A DNA stretch of 8,414 nucleotides from DATAFF01 sp036257595 (GTDB lineage: Bacteria; Pseudomonadota; Alphaproteobacteria; Rhizobiales; Aestuariivirgaceae), in assembly GCA_036257595.1 (NCBI GenBank), contig DATAFF010000111.1, forward strand, positions 1-8,414, read 5' to 3'. Made by a program: the position numbers and the translations under genes. Shown here piece after piece: positions 1-7,771 of this stretch. The notes under the pieces were generated by a model. It saw nothing but the letters and a program-made list of their open reading frames with translations. It did not search any database and was not told where the DNA came from. Every line of letters begins with the position of its first letter. The stretch's first letter is position 1.

Positions 1-23
1 AGTGTTCGAGCGGGACATCGGCA

Positions 24-1652
24 ATGACCATCAACCTGACTGTGCCCGATCTGGCGGAGCTCAAGCCGAGGATCACCGTCTTCGGGGTCGGCGGCGCCGG
101 CGGCAATGCGGTCAACAACATGATCGAGTCCCGCCTCGAAGGCGTGGAGTTCGTGGTCGCCAACACCGATGCCCAGGCGATGATGCAGAGCCTTGCCAGC
201 CGCCGCATCCAGATGGGCACGGTCATCACCCAGGGTCTCGGCGCCGGATCCTATCCGCATATCGGCGCCTCCGCCGCCGAGGAGGCGCTGCCCGAGATCC
301 TCGATCACCTTGCCGGCTCCCATATGGTGTTCATCACCGCCGGCATGGGTGGCGGCACCGGCACCGGTGCTGCCCCGGTAATCGCCCAGGCCGCCAAGGA
401 GCAGGGCATCCTGACAGTCGGCGTCGTCACCAAGCCGTTCCACTTCGAGGGCACCCGCCGGATGCAGATGGCCGAGCGCGGCATCGAGGCCCTGTCGAAG
501 CATGTCGACACGCTGATCATCATCCCCAACCAGAATCTGTTCCGCGTCGCCAACGAGAAGACCACCTTCGCGGCGGCCTTCGCCATGGCCGACCAGGTCC
601 TCTATTCCGGCGTCGCCTCGATCACCGAGCTGATGACCAAGGAAGGTTTGATCAACCTCGATTTCGCCGACGTCCGCGCCATTATGAGCGAGATGGGCAA
701 GGCGATGATGGGGACCGGCGAGGCCTCGGGCGAGAAGCGCGCCGTCGAGGCCGCCGAGGCCGCGATCTCCAATCCGCTGCTCGACGATGTGTCGATGCGT
801 GGCGCCCGCGGTCTCCTGATCTCGATCACCGGCGGTCCCGATCTCACCCTCTATGAGGTCGACGAGGCGGCCACCCGCATCCGCGAGGAGGTCGACCCCG
901 ACGCCAACATCATCCTTGGCGCCACATTCGACGAGGCGCTTGAAGGCACCATGCGTGTGTCGGTGGTCGCCACCGGGCTGAACAAGGCCGAGGAGGAGGC
1001 CCGCGCTGCCGCGGCCGGCGAGCCGATCGAGCCGCCGAAGCGGCCTCTCGTCGCCCGCAATCTTGTCTACGCCACCGCGCTGCCGCACCAGCCGACGGTG
1101 AAGCGTCCTGTCGATCCGCGTCCGGCCATGGCGGTTGCTCAGGGGGCGGGGGTCTTTCCTCCGCCTCCGCCGCCTCCGGTCGAGGATCCCGGCGACGATG
1201 AATTCGAGGCGGAGGATGTCGATGAGGAAGCCACCGCCGAGATTTATGGGGAGGGCGAGGTTGCCATGCCGGTGGAGCCGGCACGGGCAGCCCCGCCGTT
1301 GCGCAGCCCCCGCCTGCCGCCACTCGAGGAGTTTCCGCCGATCGTCAGGCACGAGCTTGCCGTGCGCCAGGGCCAGATCGAGCGAATTGCTGATGAGGGG
1401 CAGACGCGGCGGCGGGGGCTGTTCGACCGCCTAGCCGAGACCTTTGGCCGAAGGGACGACCCACCGACTCATCCTGTCCGCGAGCCGCAGCTTTCGGGGC
1501 AGGGCGGTGATTCGCGCCCCCGCAGCGCCGGCACCTCGGCGCCGCCGGCTCGGGCTCCCAATGTGGTGGCGATTCAGCAGCCGCAGATCGATCCCTCGAT
1601 CGACGACGACCAGCTTGAAATCCCTGCCTTTCTCCGCCGGCAGGCCAACTAG
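24..1652 (+). CDS. ftsZ: Cell division GTPase FtsZ
   Basis: This is the tubulin-like GTPase that polymerises at midcell into the Z ring and recruits the divisome. The 542-residue protein has the GTPase fold over about residues 15-320. The T1 region is GVGGAGGNAVN (21-31), the NTDAQ motif is 48-52, the tubulin signature GGGTGTG is 109-115, and the T7 synergy loop NLDFADV is 211-217 with D213 and D216 intact. A long disordered linker (about 325-525) holds a seven-proline run (379-385), an acidic stretch (388-412) and a probable short amphipathic helix (RGLFDRLAETFGRR, 464-477). It ends with the conserved C-terminal peptide DQLEIPAFLRRQAN, which binds FtsA and other partners, so this is the main division FtsZ rather than a tail-less paralogue. 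The ATG at 24 matches the usual Rhizobiales N-terminus MTINL; the ribosome binding site is weak. Oddity: the T3 region reads GAGSYPHIGASAAEE, where GAGS.PE/DVGRAAAEE is usual. bamD follows directly; lpxC, normally next, is absent. Confidence 0.97.
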   Translation: MTINLTVPDLAELKPRITVFGVGGAGGNAVNNMIESRLEGVEFVVANTDAQAMMQSLASRRIQMGTVITQGLGAGSYPHIGASAAEEALPEILDHLAGSHMVFITAGMGGGTGTGAAPVIAQAAKEQGILTVGVVTKPFHFEGTRRMQMAERGIEALSKHVDTLIIIPNQNLFRVANEKTTFAAAFAMADQVLYSGVASITELMTKEGLINLDFADVRAIMSEMGKAMMGTGEASGEKRAVEAAEAAISNPLLDDVSMRGARGLLISITGGPDLTLYEVDEAATRIREEVDPDANIILGATFDEALEGTMRVSVVATGLNKAEEEARAAAAGEPIEPPKRPLVARNLVYATALPHQPTVKRPVDPRPAMAVAQGAGVFPPPPPPPVEDPGDDEFEAEDVDEEATAEIYGEGEVAMPVEPARAAPPLRSPRLPPLEEFPPIVRHELAVRQGQIERIADEGQTRRRGLFDRLAETFGRRDDPPTHPVREPQLSGQGGDSRPRSAGTSAPPARAPNVVAIQQPQIDPSIDDDQLEIPAFLRRQAN

Positions 1653-1698
1653 GTGACAACGCCGTAAGGTCACAAAACCGCCGGGATTGGCGCTTCAT

Positions 1699-1743
1699 CT
1701 CGCTCGTGGATTGAATCGAGCGGGCGCTGGCGGCTCACCAGCG
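1699..1743 (+). other. Two abutting stem-loops between ftsZ and bamD
   Basis: The first stem pairs 1699-1706 with 1717-1724: CGCTCG against CGAGCG, extended by one wobble and one C-G pair, around a 10-nt loop. The second begins at the next base and pairs CGCTGG (1725-1730) with CCAGCG (1738-1743) around a 7-nt loop. Neither is followed by a T run, so they are not a classical intrinsic terminator. They may act in transcript processing or pausing after ftsZ, but short GC stems arise easily in DNA of this composition. Confidence 0.3.
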
Positions 1744-1812
1744 GATCGGCTATCAGAAACGGCCCGGCATGGGGATTGCCGAACCGTCAGCCGGTCGAGC
1801 CCGGGCAGGTGC

Positions 1813-1820
1813 GGGGAGAG
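1813..1820 (+). promoter_or_regulatory. Ribosome binding site deciding a TTG start for bamD
   Basis: The purine block GGGGAGAG ends 5 nt before TTG at 1826. No comparable site precedes the in-frame ATG at 1769. Starting at TTG also gives a compact lipoprotein signal peptide beginning MRRGK, whereas the ATG would add a 19-residue Ala/Gly/Arg-rich leader before it. Confidence 0.65.
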
Positions 1821-1825
1821 CAGAT

Positions 1826-2791
1826 TTGAGACGCGGCAAGTCGTTACGACTGGCAGGCGCCGTTTTCCGGGCTGTGGCTGTGCTTGTCGCCGCGCCGGGA
1901 ATCACCGCCTGCACCAGCCAGGTCGATCTCTACGACTATCTCGGCGGCGGTGGCTCGAGCGGTCCAACCACCGGTTCGACCACCCCGGCGCCGGCCCCGG
2001 GCGGCACGACGGCCTCGGCCGCCGCGCTGCAGACGTCAGGCAAGGCGCTCGCGCCTGAAATGGCGGTGGCGGACGATGCCAAGCCGATTGCCGACCTCTA
2101 CAACAAGGCGCTGAAGAACCTGCAGAACGGTGAATACAAATCGGCCGCCAAGGGATTTTCCGAGGTCGAGCGTCAGCACCCCTATTCGAGCTGGGCCACC
2201 CGGGCCACGCTGATGACCGCCTATGCCCAATACATGCGCAACTCTTATGATGACGCGACCAACGCGGCCCAGCGCTTCATCACCCTTCATCCCGGGCACA
2301 AGGACGCCGCCTACGCCTATTACCTCGTCGCCATGTGCCAGTATGAGCAGATCCGCGACGTCAAGCGCGATCAGTCGACCACCGAGAAGGCGCTGACCGC
2401 GCTCGATGAGATACCCCGCCGCTTCCCCGGAACCAGCTACGCGCGCGACGCCGAGGCCAAGGCGGTGCTGGCGCGCGACCACCTTGCCGGCAAGGAGATG
2501 GAGGTTGGGCGTTATTACAGTCGCAAGAAGGCCTATCTCGCCGGCATCAACCGTTACAAGACGGTGCTGACCCGCTACCAGACCACCTCCCACGCGCCGG
2601 AAGCACTCTACCGCCTGACGGAGGCCTATCTGGCGCTCGGCGTGCGCTCCGAAGCGCAGACCGCAGCTGCCGTGCTCGGCCACAACTACCCCAACAGCGA
2701 CTGGTACCAGGACGCCTACCAGCTCCTCGGCAGTGAAGGCCTGGCGCCGCAGGCGAGTTCGGGCTCCTGGATCAGCCAGATCTTCAACTGA
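1826..2791 (+). CDS. bamD: Outer membrane protein assembly factor BamD (ComL lipoprotein)
   Basis: BamD is the essential lipoprotein partner of BamA in the complex that folds beta-barrel proteins into the outer membrane; it works on the periplasmic face of that membrane. From the TTG start the protein has 321 residues. Its signal peptide has a basic n-region (MRRGKSLR), a hydrophobic core and the lipobox ITAC, with the lipidated cysteine at residue 29 (codon 1910-1912). A low-complexity Gly/Ser/Thr/Pro linker follows (about 38-70). Then comes the TPR-rich BamD domain (about 85-302), with the typical opening YNKALKNLQNGEYKSAAKGF and the family pattern RFPGTSYARDAEAK. The upstream ATG at 1769 would give 340 residues with a long leader before the signal peptide; I prefer TTG because of the ribosome binding site and signal peptide. 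The gene heads a tightly packed run with recN and ligA. The linker after the lipid anchor seems long. Confidence 0.94.
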   Translation: MRRGKSLRLAGAVFRAVAVLVAAPGITACTSQVDLYDYLGGGGSSGPTTGSTTPAPAPGGTTASAAALQTSGKALAPEMAVADDAKPIADLYNKALKNLQNGEYKSAAKGFSEVERQHPYSSWATRATLMTAYAQYMRNSYDDATNAAQRFITLHPGHKDAAYAYYLVAMCQYEQIRDVKRDQSTTEKALTALDEIPRRFPGTSYARDAEAKAVLARDHLAGKEMEVGRYYSRKKAYLAGINRYKTVLTRYQTTSHAPEALYRLTEAYLALGVRSEAQTAAAVLGHNYPNSDWYQDAYQLLGSEGLAPQASSGSWISQIFN

Positions 2792-2849
2792 TCGACCGTT
2801 CTGACAGCAACCGCCTGCGGGCTGCGTGCAATGCGGCTATAAGGGTTGC
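2792..2849 (+). other. bamD-recN spacer with recN ribosome binding site
   Basis: This 58-nt gap contains AAGGG (2841-2845), 4 nt before the recN ATG. I looked for an alphaproteobacterial LexA box (GTTC-N7-GTTC or its complement) because recN is often SOS-induced. Only one GTTC half-site is present (near 2799), so no SOS operator is supported here. No convincing promoter is seen. Confidence 0.5.
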
Positions 2850-4535
2850 ATGATCAACGCGCTGTCGATTCGCGACATCGTGCTTATCGAAAGACTCGAT
2901 ATCGCGCTCGAAAACGGCCTGACCGTCCTCACTGGCGAGACCGGCGCCGGCAAGTCGATCCTGCTCGACGCCCTCGGCCTCGCCTTGGGCGGCCGCGGCG
3001 ATGCTGGGCTCGTTCGCCACGGCGCCGTCAAGGGCATGGTGACCGCCGCCTTCACCCCGCCGCCTGGGCATGAGGCCTTCGCTCTCCTCGAGGGCCAGGG
3101 CATCTCGGCTGATCGCGAGATCGTGCTGCGGCGGGTCCAGGGCCGCGACGGCTTGAGCCGCGCTTTCATCAACGATCAGCCGGTCAGCGTCGCGCTGCTG
3201 CGTCAGGTCGGGGCGATGCTGGCCGAGATTCACGGGCAGCATGACAACCGCGCCCTGTTCGATGTGAGCCATCACCGCCAGCTGCTCGACGCCTTTGGCG
3301 ACCTCGGAGCCGCGCTCGACCGGATGGCGCAGTGCTTCGAGGCGCTGACGGTCGCCGAAGCGGCAGTCGAGCAGCACCGCAGCATGGTCGAGCGCGGCGA
3401 GGCGGAGCGCGCCTTCATCGACCATGCTCTGGCCGAGCTCAAATCCATCGCGCCGGTGGTCGGCGAGGAGGAAAAGCTCAGCCTGCATCGCCAGCTGATG
3501 ATGAATGCCGAGCAGTTCGCCGATGCGATGACCGATGCCCGTCGCGCTCTCGATGCCGAAGGCTCGCTCGCCGGTCGGCTGAACGCGGCGTTGCGCAAGC
3601 TCGAACGGCGACGCCAGACTGCGGCGGGGCTGCTCGACGAGTTGATCGCAGCCCTCGAGCGCGTTGCCGCCGAGGTTGCCGAGGCAACGCGGATCCTCGA
3701 TGCGGCGGAGCGCTCCGTCGCCTTCGACCAGGCCGAGCTCGAGCGCGCCGAGGAACGCCTCTTTGCGCTGCGCTCGCTCGCCCGCAAGCACAAAATGGCA
3801 GTGGACGATCTCCCGGCATTGCTTGCCCGGTTCGAGGCGGAAAAGCAGGCGCTCGTCGATGACGGGCGGATGCTTGGTGAGCTGGAGCGCACCCTCGCCA
3901 CGAGCCGCGCCGCCTATGACGCTGCCGCGCGGGAGCTCAGCCTCGCACGCAACGCTGCTGCCCGCCGGCTCGACCAGGCCGTGGCCGCGGAATTCGCTCC
4001 TTTGCGCCTCGAGCGGGCCCGGTTCGTCACCCGCGTCGAGACCGACCCCGGCAACGCCGCGCCCCATGGCACCGACCGCGTCGAGTTCCTGGTCGCCGTG
4101 AACCCCGGCACACCGCTCAGCCCCTTGACGAAGGTCGCCTCGGGAGGTGAGTTGTCGCGCTTCATGCTGGCTCTCAAAGTGGCATTGTCGGCCAAGGCCT
4201 CGGCGCCGACCCTGATTTTCGACGAGATCGACACCGGTGTCGGCGGCGCCGTTGCCGATGCCGTTGGTCAGCGTCTGGCCCGCCTCGCGAGCGGTCTGCA
4301 GGTCTTGGCCGTGACCCATTCGCCGCAGGTCGCCTCGCGCGCCACCAGCCATTTCCTGATCACCAAGATTGCCGCGACCGGCGAGCCGGGCGACGACCAG
4401 CCGCTGCGCGTCGTCACCCGCCTCGACCATCTGCAGGGGCCGCACCGGCGCGAGGAAATTGCCCGCATGTTGTCTGGGGCGGAGATCACCGACGAGGCGC
4501 GCGCCCAGGCCGCGCGCCTGTTGGCGGCGGAGTGA
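2850..4535 (+). CDS. recN: DNA repair protein RecN (SMC-like ATPase)
   Basis: RecN is a cytoplasmic SMC-family ATPase that acts early in recombinational repair of double-strand breaks together with RecA. The 561-residue protein has the N-terminal half of the ATPase head with Walker A GETGAGKS (29-36) and the RecN-type IHGQHD segment (127-132). A long helical coiled-coil region follows (about 155-370), rich in Ala, Glu and Arg heptad-like stretches. The C-terminal head half carries the ABC signature SGGELSR (431-437), Walker B LIFDE (455-459, catalytic E459), the family element DTGVGG, and the H-loop VTHSPQVAS (H490). Length matches the family (about 550-560). The ATG at 2850 was chosen because MINALSIRDIVLIERL aligns with the usual RecN N-terminus and has AAGGG upstream; an in-frame GTG at 2826 would add eight unconserved residues. 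The stop lies 7 nt before ligA, which suggests coupled translation. Confidence 0.97.
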   Translation: MINALSIRDIVLIERLDIALENGLTVLTGETGAGKSILLDALGLALGGRGDAGLVRHGAVKGMVTAAFTPPPGHEAFALLEGQGISADREIVLRRVQGRDGLSRAFINDQPVSVALLRQVGAMLAEIHGQHDNRALFDVSHHRQLLDAFGDLGAALDRMAQCFEALTVAEAAVEQHRSMVERGEAERAFIDHALAELKSIAPVVGEEEKLSLHRQLMMNAEQFADAMTDARRALDAEGSLAGRLNAALRKLERRRQTAAGLLDELIAALERVAAEVAEATRILDAAERSVAFDQAELERAEERLFALRSLARKHKMAVDDLPALLARFEAEKQALVDDGRMLGELERTLATSRAAYDAAARELSLARNAAARRLDQAVAAEFAPLRLERARFVTRVETDPGNAAPHGTDRVEFLVAVNPGTPLSPLTKVASGGELSRFMLALKVALSAKASAPTLIFDEIDTGVGGAVADAVGQRLARLASGLQVLAVTHSPQVASRATSHFLITKIAATGEPGDDQPLRVVTRLDHLQGPHRREEIARMLSGAEITDEARAQAARLLAAE

Positions 4536-4542
4536 CCGGGCA

Positions 4543-6684
4543 ATGGCACGCAAAAAGCAAACCGCCGCCGGCGGACCGCCGGACGCCGACATTGCGGCGC
4601 TGACCGATGCCGAGGCCAAGCTCGAGCTCGAGCGCCTCGCCCGCGACATCGCCTATCATGACGAACGCTATTTCAAGCATGACGATCCCGCGATCAGCGA
4701 CGCTGATTACGATGCCCTGCGCCAACGCAACAGCGCGATCGAGGAGGCCTTCCCCGATCTGGTGCGGCCCGATTCGCCGAACCGCCGGGTGGGTGTCGGT
4801 CCGGCGGAGAAATTCGGCAAGGTCAGGCATCGCGTGCCGATGCTGTCGCTCGGCAATGCCTTCGCCACCGTGGACATCGAGGACTTCGTCGCCCGCATTC
4901 GCCGCTTTCTCAAGCTTGCCGAGGCGGCACCGCTGCAATTCACCGCCGAGCCGAAGATCGACGGCCTGTCGATCTCGCTGCGCTATGAGGCAGGCCGCCT
5001 GGTCGAGGCGGCGACTCGCGGCGATGGCTATGAGGGCGAGAACGTCACCCGCAATGTCGAGACCATCCGCTCGATCCCGCGCCGGGTGAAATCGGCCGAC
5101 ATGCCGGAGGTGTTCGAGGTGCGCGGCGAGATTTACATGACCCACAAGGATTTCGCAGCGCTCAACGCCGAGCAGGCACGGGCCGGCGACAGGGTCTTCG
5201 CCAATCCGCGCAATGCCGCCGCCGGATCGCTGCGCCAGCTCGATCCCGCCATCACCGCGGCGCGCCCGCTGCACTTTTTCGCCTATGCCTGGGGCGAGGC
5301 CAGCGCGCTCCCCGGCGACACCCAGTGGGATCTGTTGCAGGCGATGCGCCGCTGGGGGTTTCCGGTCAACGCCCAGACCCTGCTCTGCGACAGCACGGAG
5401 GCGCTGATCGGTCACTACCGGGCGATCGAGATCGAGCGCTCGCGACTCGGCTATGACATCGATGGCGTGGTCTACAAGGTCAACCGCCTCGACTACCAGG
5501 CGCGGCTCGGCTTCGTGTCGCGCAGCCCGCGTTGGGCCATCGCCCATAAATTCCCCGCCGAGCAGGCGAGCACGGTGCTCGAAGGGATCGAGCTCCAGGT
5601 CGGGCGCACCGGCGCGCTGACCCCGGTGGCGCGGCTCAAGCCGGTCACCGTCGGAGGCGTGGTGGTGGCGAATGCCACGCTGCACAATGAGGACGAGATC
5701 GCCCGCAAGGACATCCGCATCGGCGACACGGTGATGATCCAGCGGGCCGGCGACGTCATCCCGCAGGTCCTGGGCATCCTTCCGGAGCTCAGGCCGAAAA
5801 GCGCCAGGCCCTTCGTCTTCCCCGAAGTCTGTCCGGTCTGTGGCAGCCATGCGGTGCGCGAGCTCAATCAGAAGACCGGCAAGCTCGATGCGGTCAGGCG
5901 CTGCACCGGCGGCCTCATCTGCCCGGCCCAGCGGGTCGAGCGCCTGCGCCACTTCGTGTCGCGCAGCGCCTTCGACATCGAGGGCATTGGCGAGAAGGTC
6001 ATTCAGGAATTTTTCGACGAGGGTCTGCTCGCCTCGCCGCCCGACATCTTCACGCTGGCCGAGCGCGACCGGACCCTGAAACCACCGCTCGAGGAACGCG
6101 AGGGTTGGGGCGAGACCAGTGCCCGCAACCTCTTCGCCGCCGTCGATGCCCGTCGCATCATCCCCTTCGACCGGTTCATCTATGCCCTCGGCATCCGCCA
6201 TGTCGGCGAGACCACGGCGCGGCTGCTCGCCAGGTCCTATGGCCGCATCGAGGATTTCCTGGCCGCCATGAAGGAGGCGGCCGGCGACCGCGACAGCGAG
6301 GCCTTTCACGATCTCGACAATATCGGCGGCATCGGCGAGACCGTCGCCGGGGCGATCGCCGACTTCTTCGCCGAGGAGCACAATATCGCGGTGGTCGAGG
6401 GGCTGCTCCGCCATGTCACGGTCGAGGCGCTGGCGGCGGTGGACACGACCTCCGTGGTGGCCGGCAAGACGGTGGTGTTTACCGGCGCGCTCGAGCGGAT
6501 GACCCGCGAGGAAGCCAAGGCCATGGCCGAGCGGCTTGGCGCCAAGGTCTCGGGCTCGGTGTCGAAGAAGACCGATCTTCTGGTGGCCGGACCCGGTGCC
6601 GGGTCGAAGTTGAAGGATGCCGAGCGGCACGGTATCGAGGTGATCGACGAGGCCGAGTGGTTCCGCCGCGTCGAGGGAGGCTGA
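4543..6684 (+). CDS. ligA: NAD+-dependent DNA ligase LigA
   Basis: LigA seals nicks between Okazaki fragments and during repair, using NAD+ to adenylate an active-site lysine. The 713-residue protein has all expected parts. Domain Ia (about 25-90) binds NMN (Y43, D53, Y56, D57 in place). The adenylation domain holds the catalytic lysine K138 in AEPKIDG, with ATRGDGYEGENVT and YDIDGVVYK further on. The OB fold lies at about 340-425 and includes GRTGALTPVA. A four-cysteine zinc finger uses C430, C433, C454 and C460. Helix-hairpin-helix repeats span about 475-620, and a BRCT domain about 635-713 (GKTVVFTGALERMTREEAK). One small oddity is F44, where Tyr or His usually follows the conserved Tyr of domain Ia. 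The start is the ATG at 4543; the frame is open upstream to 4369, but that part overlaps recN and resembles no LigA. The ribosome binding site is poor, consistent with coupling to recN. Confidence 0.97.
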   Translation: MARKKQTAAGGPPDADIAALTDAEAKLELERLARDIAYHDERYFKHDDPAISDADYDALRQRNSAIEEAFPDLVRPDSPNRRVGVGPAEKFGKVRHRVPMLSLGNAFATVDIEDFVARIRRFLKLAEAAPLQFTAEPKIDGLSISLRYEAGRLVEAATRGDGYEGENVTRNVETIRSIPRRVKSADMPEVFEVRGEIYMTHKDFAALNAEQARAGDRVFANPRNAAAGSLRQLDPAITAARPLHFFAYAWGEASALPGDTQWDLLQAMRRWGFPVNAQTLLCDSTEALIGHYRAIEIERSRLGYDIDGVVYKVNRLDYQARLGFVSRSPRWAIAHKFPAEQASTVLEGIELQVGRTGALTPVARLKPVTVGGVVVANATLHNEDEIARKDIRIGDTVMIQRAGDVIPQVLGILPELRPKSARPFVFPEVCPVCGSHAVRELNQKTGKLDAVRRCTGGLICPAQRVERLRHFVSRSAFDIEGIGEKVIQEFFDEGLLASPPDIFTLAERDRTLKPPLEEREGWGETSARNLFAAVDARRIIPFDRFIYALGIRHVGETTARLLARSYGRIEDFLAAMKEAAGDRDSEAFHDLDNIGGIGETVAGAIADFFAEEHNIAVVEGLLRHVTVEALAAVDTTSVVAGKTVVFTGALERMTREEAKAMAERLGAKVSGSVSKKTDLLVAGPGAGSKLKDAERHGIEVIDEAEWFRRVEGG
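6674..6680 (+). promoter_or_regulatory. Ribosome binding site of azlC
   Basis: AGGGAGG lies 10 nt before the azlC ATG and within the last codons of ligA. A strong Shine-Dalgarno inside the upstream gene supports translation of azlC from the same transcript. Confidence 0.6.
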
Positions 6685-6690
6685 CGGGGA

Positions 6691-7394
6691 ATGGCATTCG
6701 ATTGGCTGGAGTTTCGCCGCGGCGTGGTGGACATCCTGCCGGTAGTCACCGCGGCCTTGCCGATCGGGCTCCTGTTCGGCACGCTCGCCGCCGCCAAAGG
6801 CATCACGCCGGTGGAGGCGATGGTGATGAGCGCCACGGTCTTTGCCGGTGCTGCCCAGTTCGTCGCCGTCGATCTGTGGACCAATCCGGCGCCCGTCTTG
6901 CTGCTCACCCTCACCGTCTTTCTCGTCAACATCCGCCACATCATGATGGGCGTCTCCTTCGCCAGGCACATGGGGAGGTTCCCGCCATGGCAGCAGCCCT
7001 TGGCGATGTTCTTCCTGGTCGACGAGATGTGGGCCTTTGCCGAGCGGCGTGCCCTCGCCGGACCGGTGCCGCCCGCCTATTGGTGGGGCATGAGCGTGGC
7101 CTTGTGGGGCCAATGGCTGCTGGGGACCACCGTCGGCTCGCTCCTTGGCCGCAGCCTCGGCGATCCCAGGAACTTCGGCTTCGATTTCGCCTTCACCGCC
7201 ACCTTCGTGTGCATCCTGATCGGCTTCATCCGCAGCTGGCGGACGGGCGCGGTGCTGGCCGTGAGCGGCGCCGCCGCGGCAATTGCCAAGCTCGCCATTC
7301 CCGGCGCCTGGTACATCGCCATTGGCGGCCTGGCCGGCGTTGCCGTCGCTTATCTTCTGGCCGGGGACGAGGCCCGCGAAGCCGAGGTCGGGTC

Positions 7395-7398
<4 letters not shown>
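6691..7398 (+). CDS. azlC: AzlC family branched-chain amino acid exporter, large subunit
   Basis: This is the large inner-membrane subunit of the AzlC/AzlD two-component exporter, the family of Bacillus AzlCD, Corynebacterium BrnFE and E. coli YgaZH. Characterised members export branched-chain amino acids or methionine. The 235-residue protein is mostly hydrophobic, with several membrane segments (roughly 15-35, 45-61, 68-88, 104-118, 133-150, 165-182, 187-224). Family landmarks are FAGAAQF (51-57), N80 to H83 (NIRH) and the acidic pair D111-E112 after a hydrophobic stretch. It starts 6 nt after ligA and overlaps azlD by ATGA, so the two subunits are translationally coupled. Substrate specificity cannot be read from the sequence, and no Lrp-type regulator gene is nearby. 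Its function has no evident link to the repair genes upstream; sharing their transcript is an inference from spacing. Confidence 0.93.

Positions 7399-7748
<350 letters not shown>

Positions 7749-7771
<23 letters not shown>

Larger units (their letters stand above)
1653..1825 (+). other. ftsZ-bamD intergenic region lacking lpxC
   Basis: No gene can be supported in these 173 bases. In most alphaproteobacteria lpxC lies here; none of the three forward frames gives residues I recognise as LpxC. The region starts with a weak inverted repeat, GTGAC (1653-1657) with GTCAC (1669-1673), followed by two abutting small stem-loops (1699-1724 and 1725-1743), and contains an 8-base palindrome GCCCGGGC (1799-1806). 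A very tentative sigma70-like promoter is TTGGCG (1687-1692) with TTGAAT (1711-1716) at 18-nt spacing, each matching the consensus at 4 of 6 positions. That is weak support, but a promoter for bamD would be plausible because this is the longest gap upstream of the operon. Confidence 0.5.

Noticed and set aside
2836..2845. TATAAG at 2838-2843 as a -10 box for recN
   Set aside because: It overlaps the ribosome binding site, leaving no room for a leader, and no -35-like hexamer sits at the right spacing.
2792..2849. SOS (LexA) operator upstream of recN
   Set aside because: Only a single GTTC half-site is visible near 2799. The second half-site at the expected 7-nt spacing is absent.
2784..4649. 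Minus-strand open frame of 621 codons opposite bamD's end, recN and the start of ligA
   Set aside because: recN is a complete, motif-bearing gene on the plus strand across this span. The antisense frame shows no recognisable domain and is the usual by-product of GC-rich codon usage.
5511..5967. A 16-base direct repeat (CTTCGTGTCGCGCAGC) inside ligA at 5511-5526 and 5952-5967
   Set aside because: Both copies encode FVSRS at two separate conserved LigA positions (before PRWA and before AFDIEG), so the match is explained by shared residues and codon preference.
4486..7113. Minus-strand open frame of 875 codons opposite ligA and azlC
   Set aside because: LigA domains are intact on the plus strand throughout. 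The antisense translation is compositionally biased (Gly, Asp, His, Arg) without motifs, and it crosses a gene boundary on the opposite strand.
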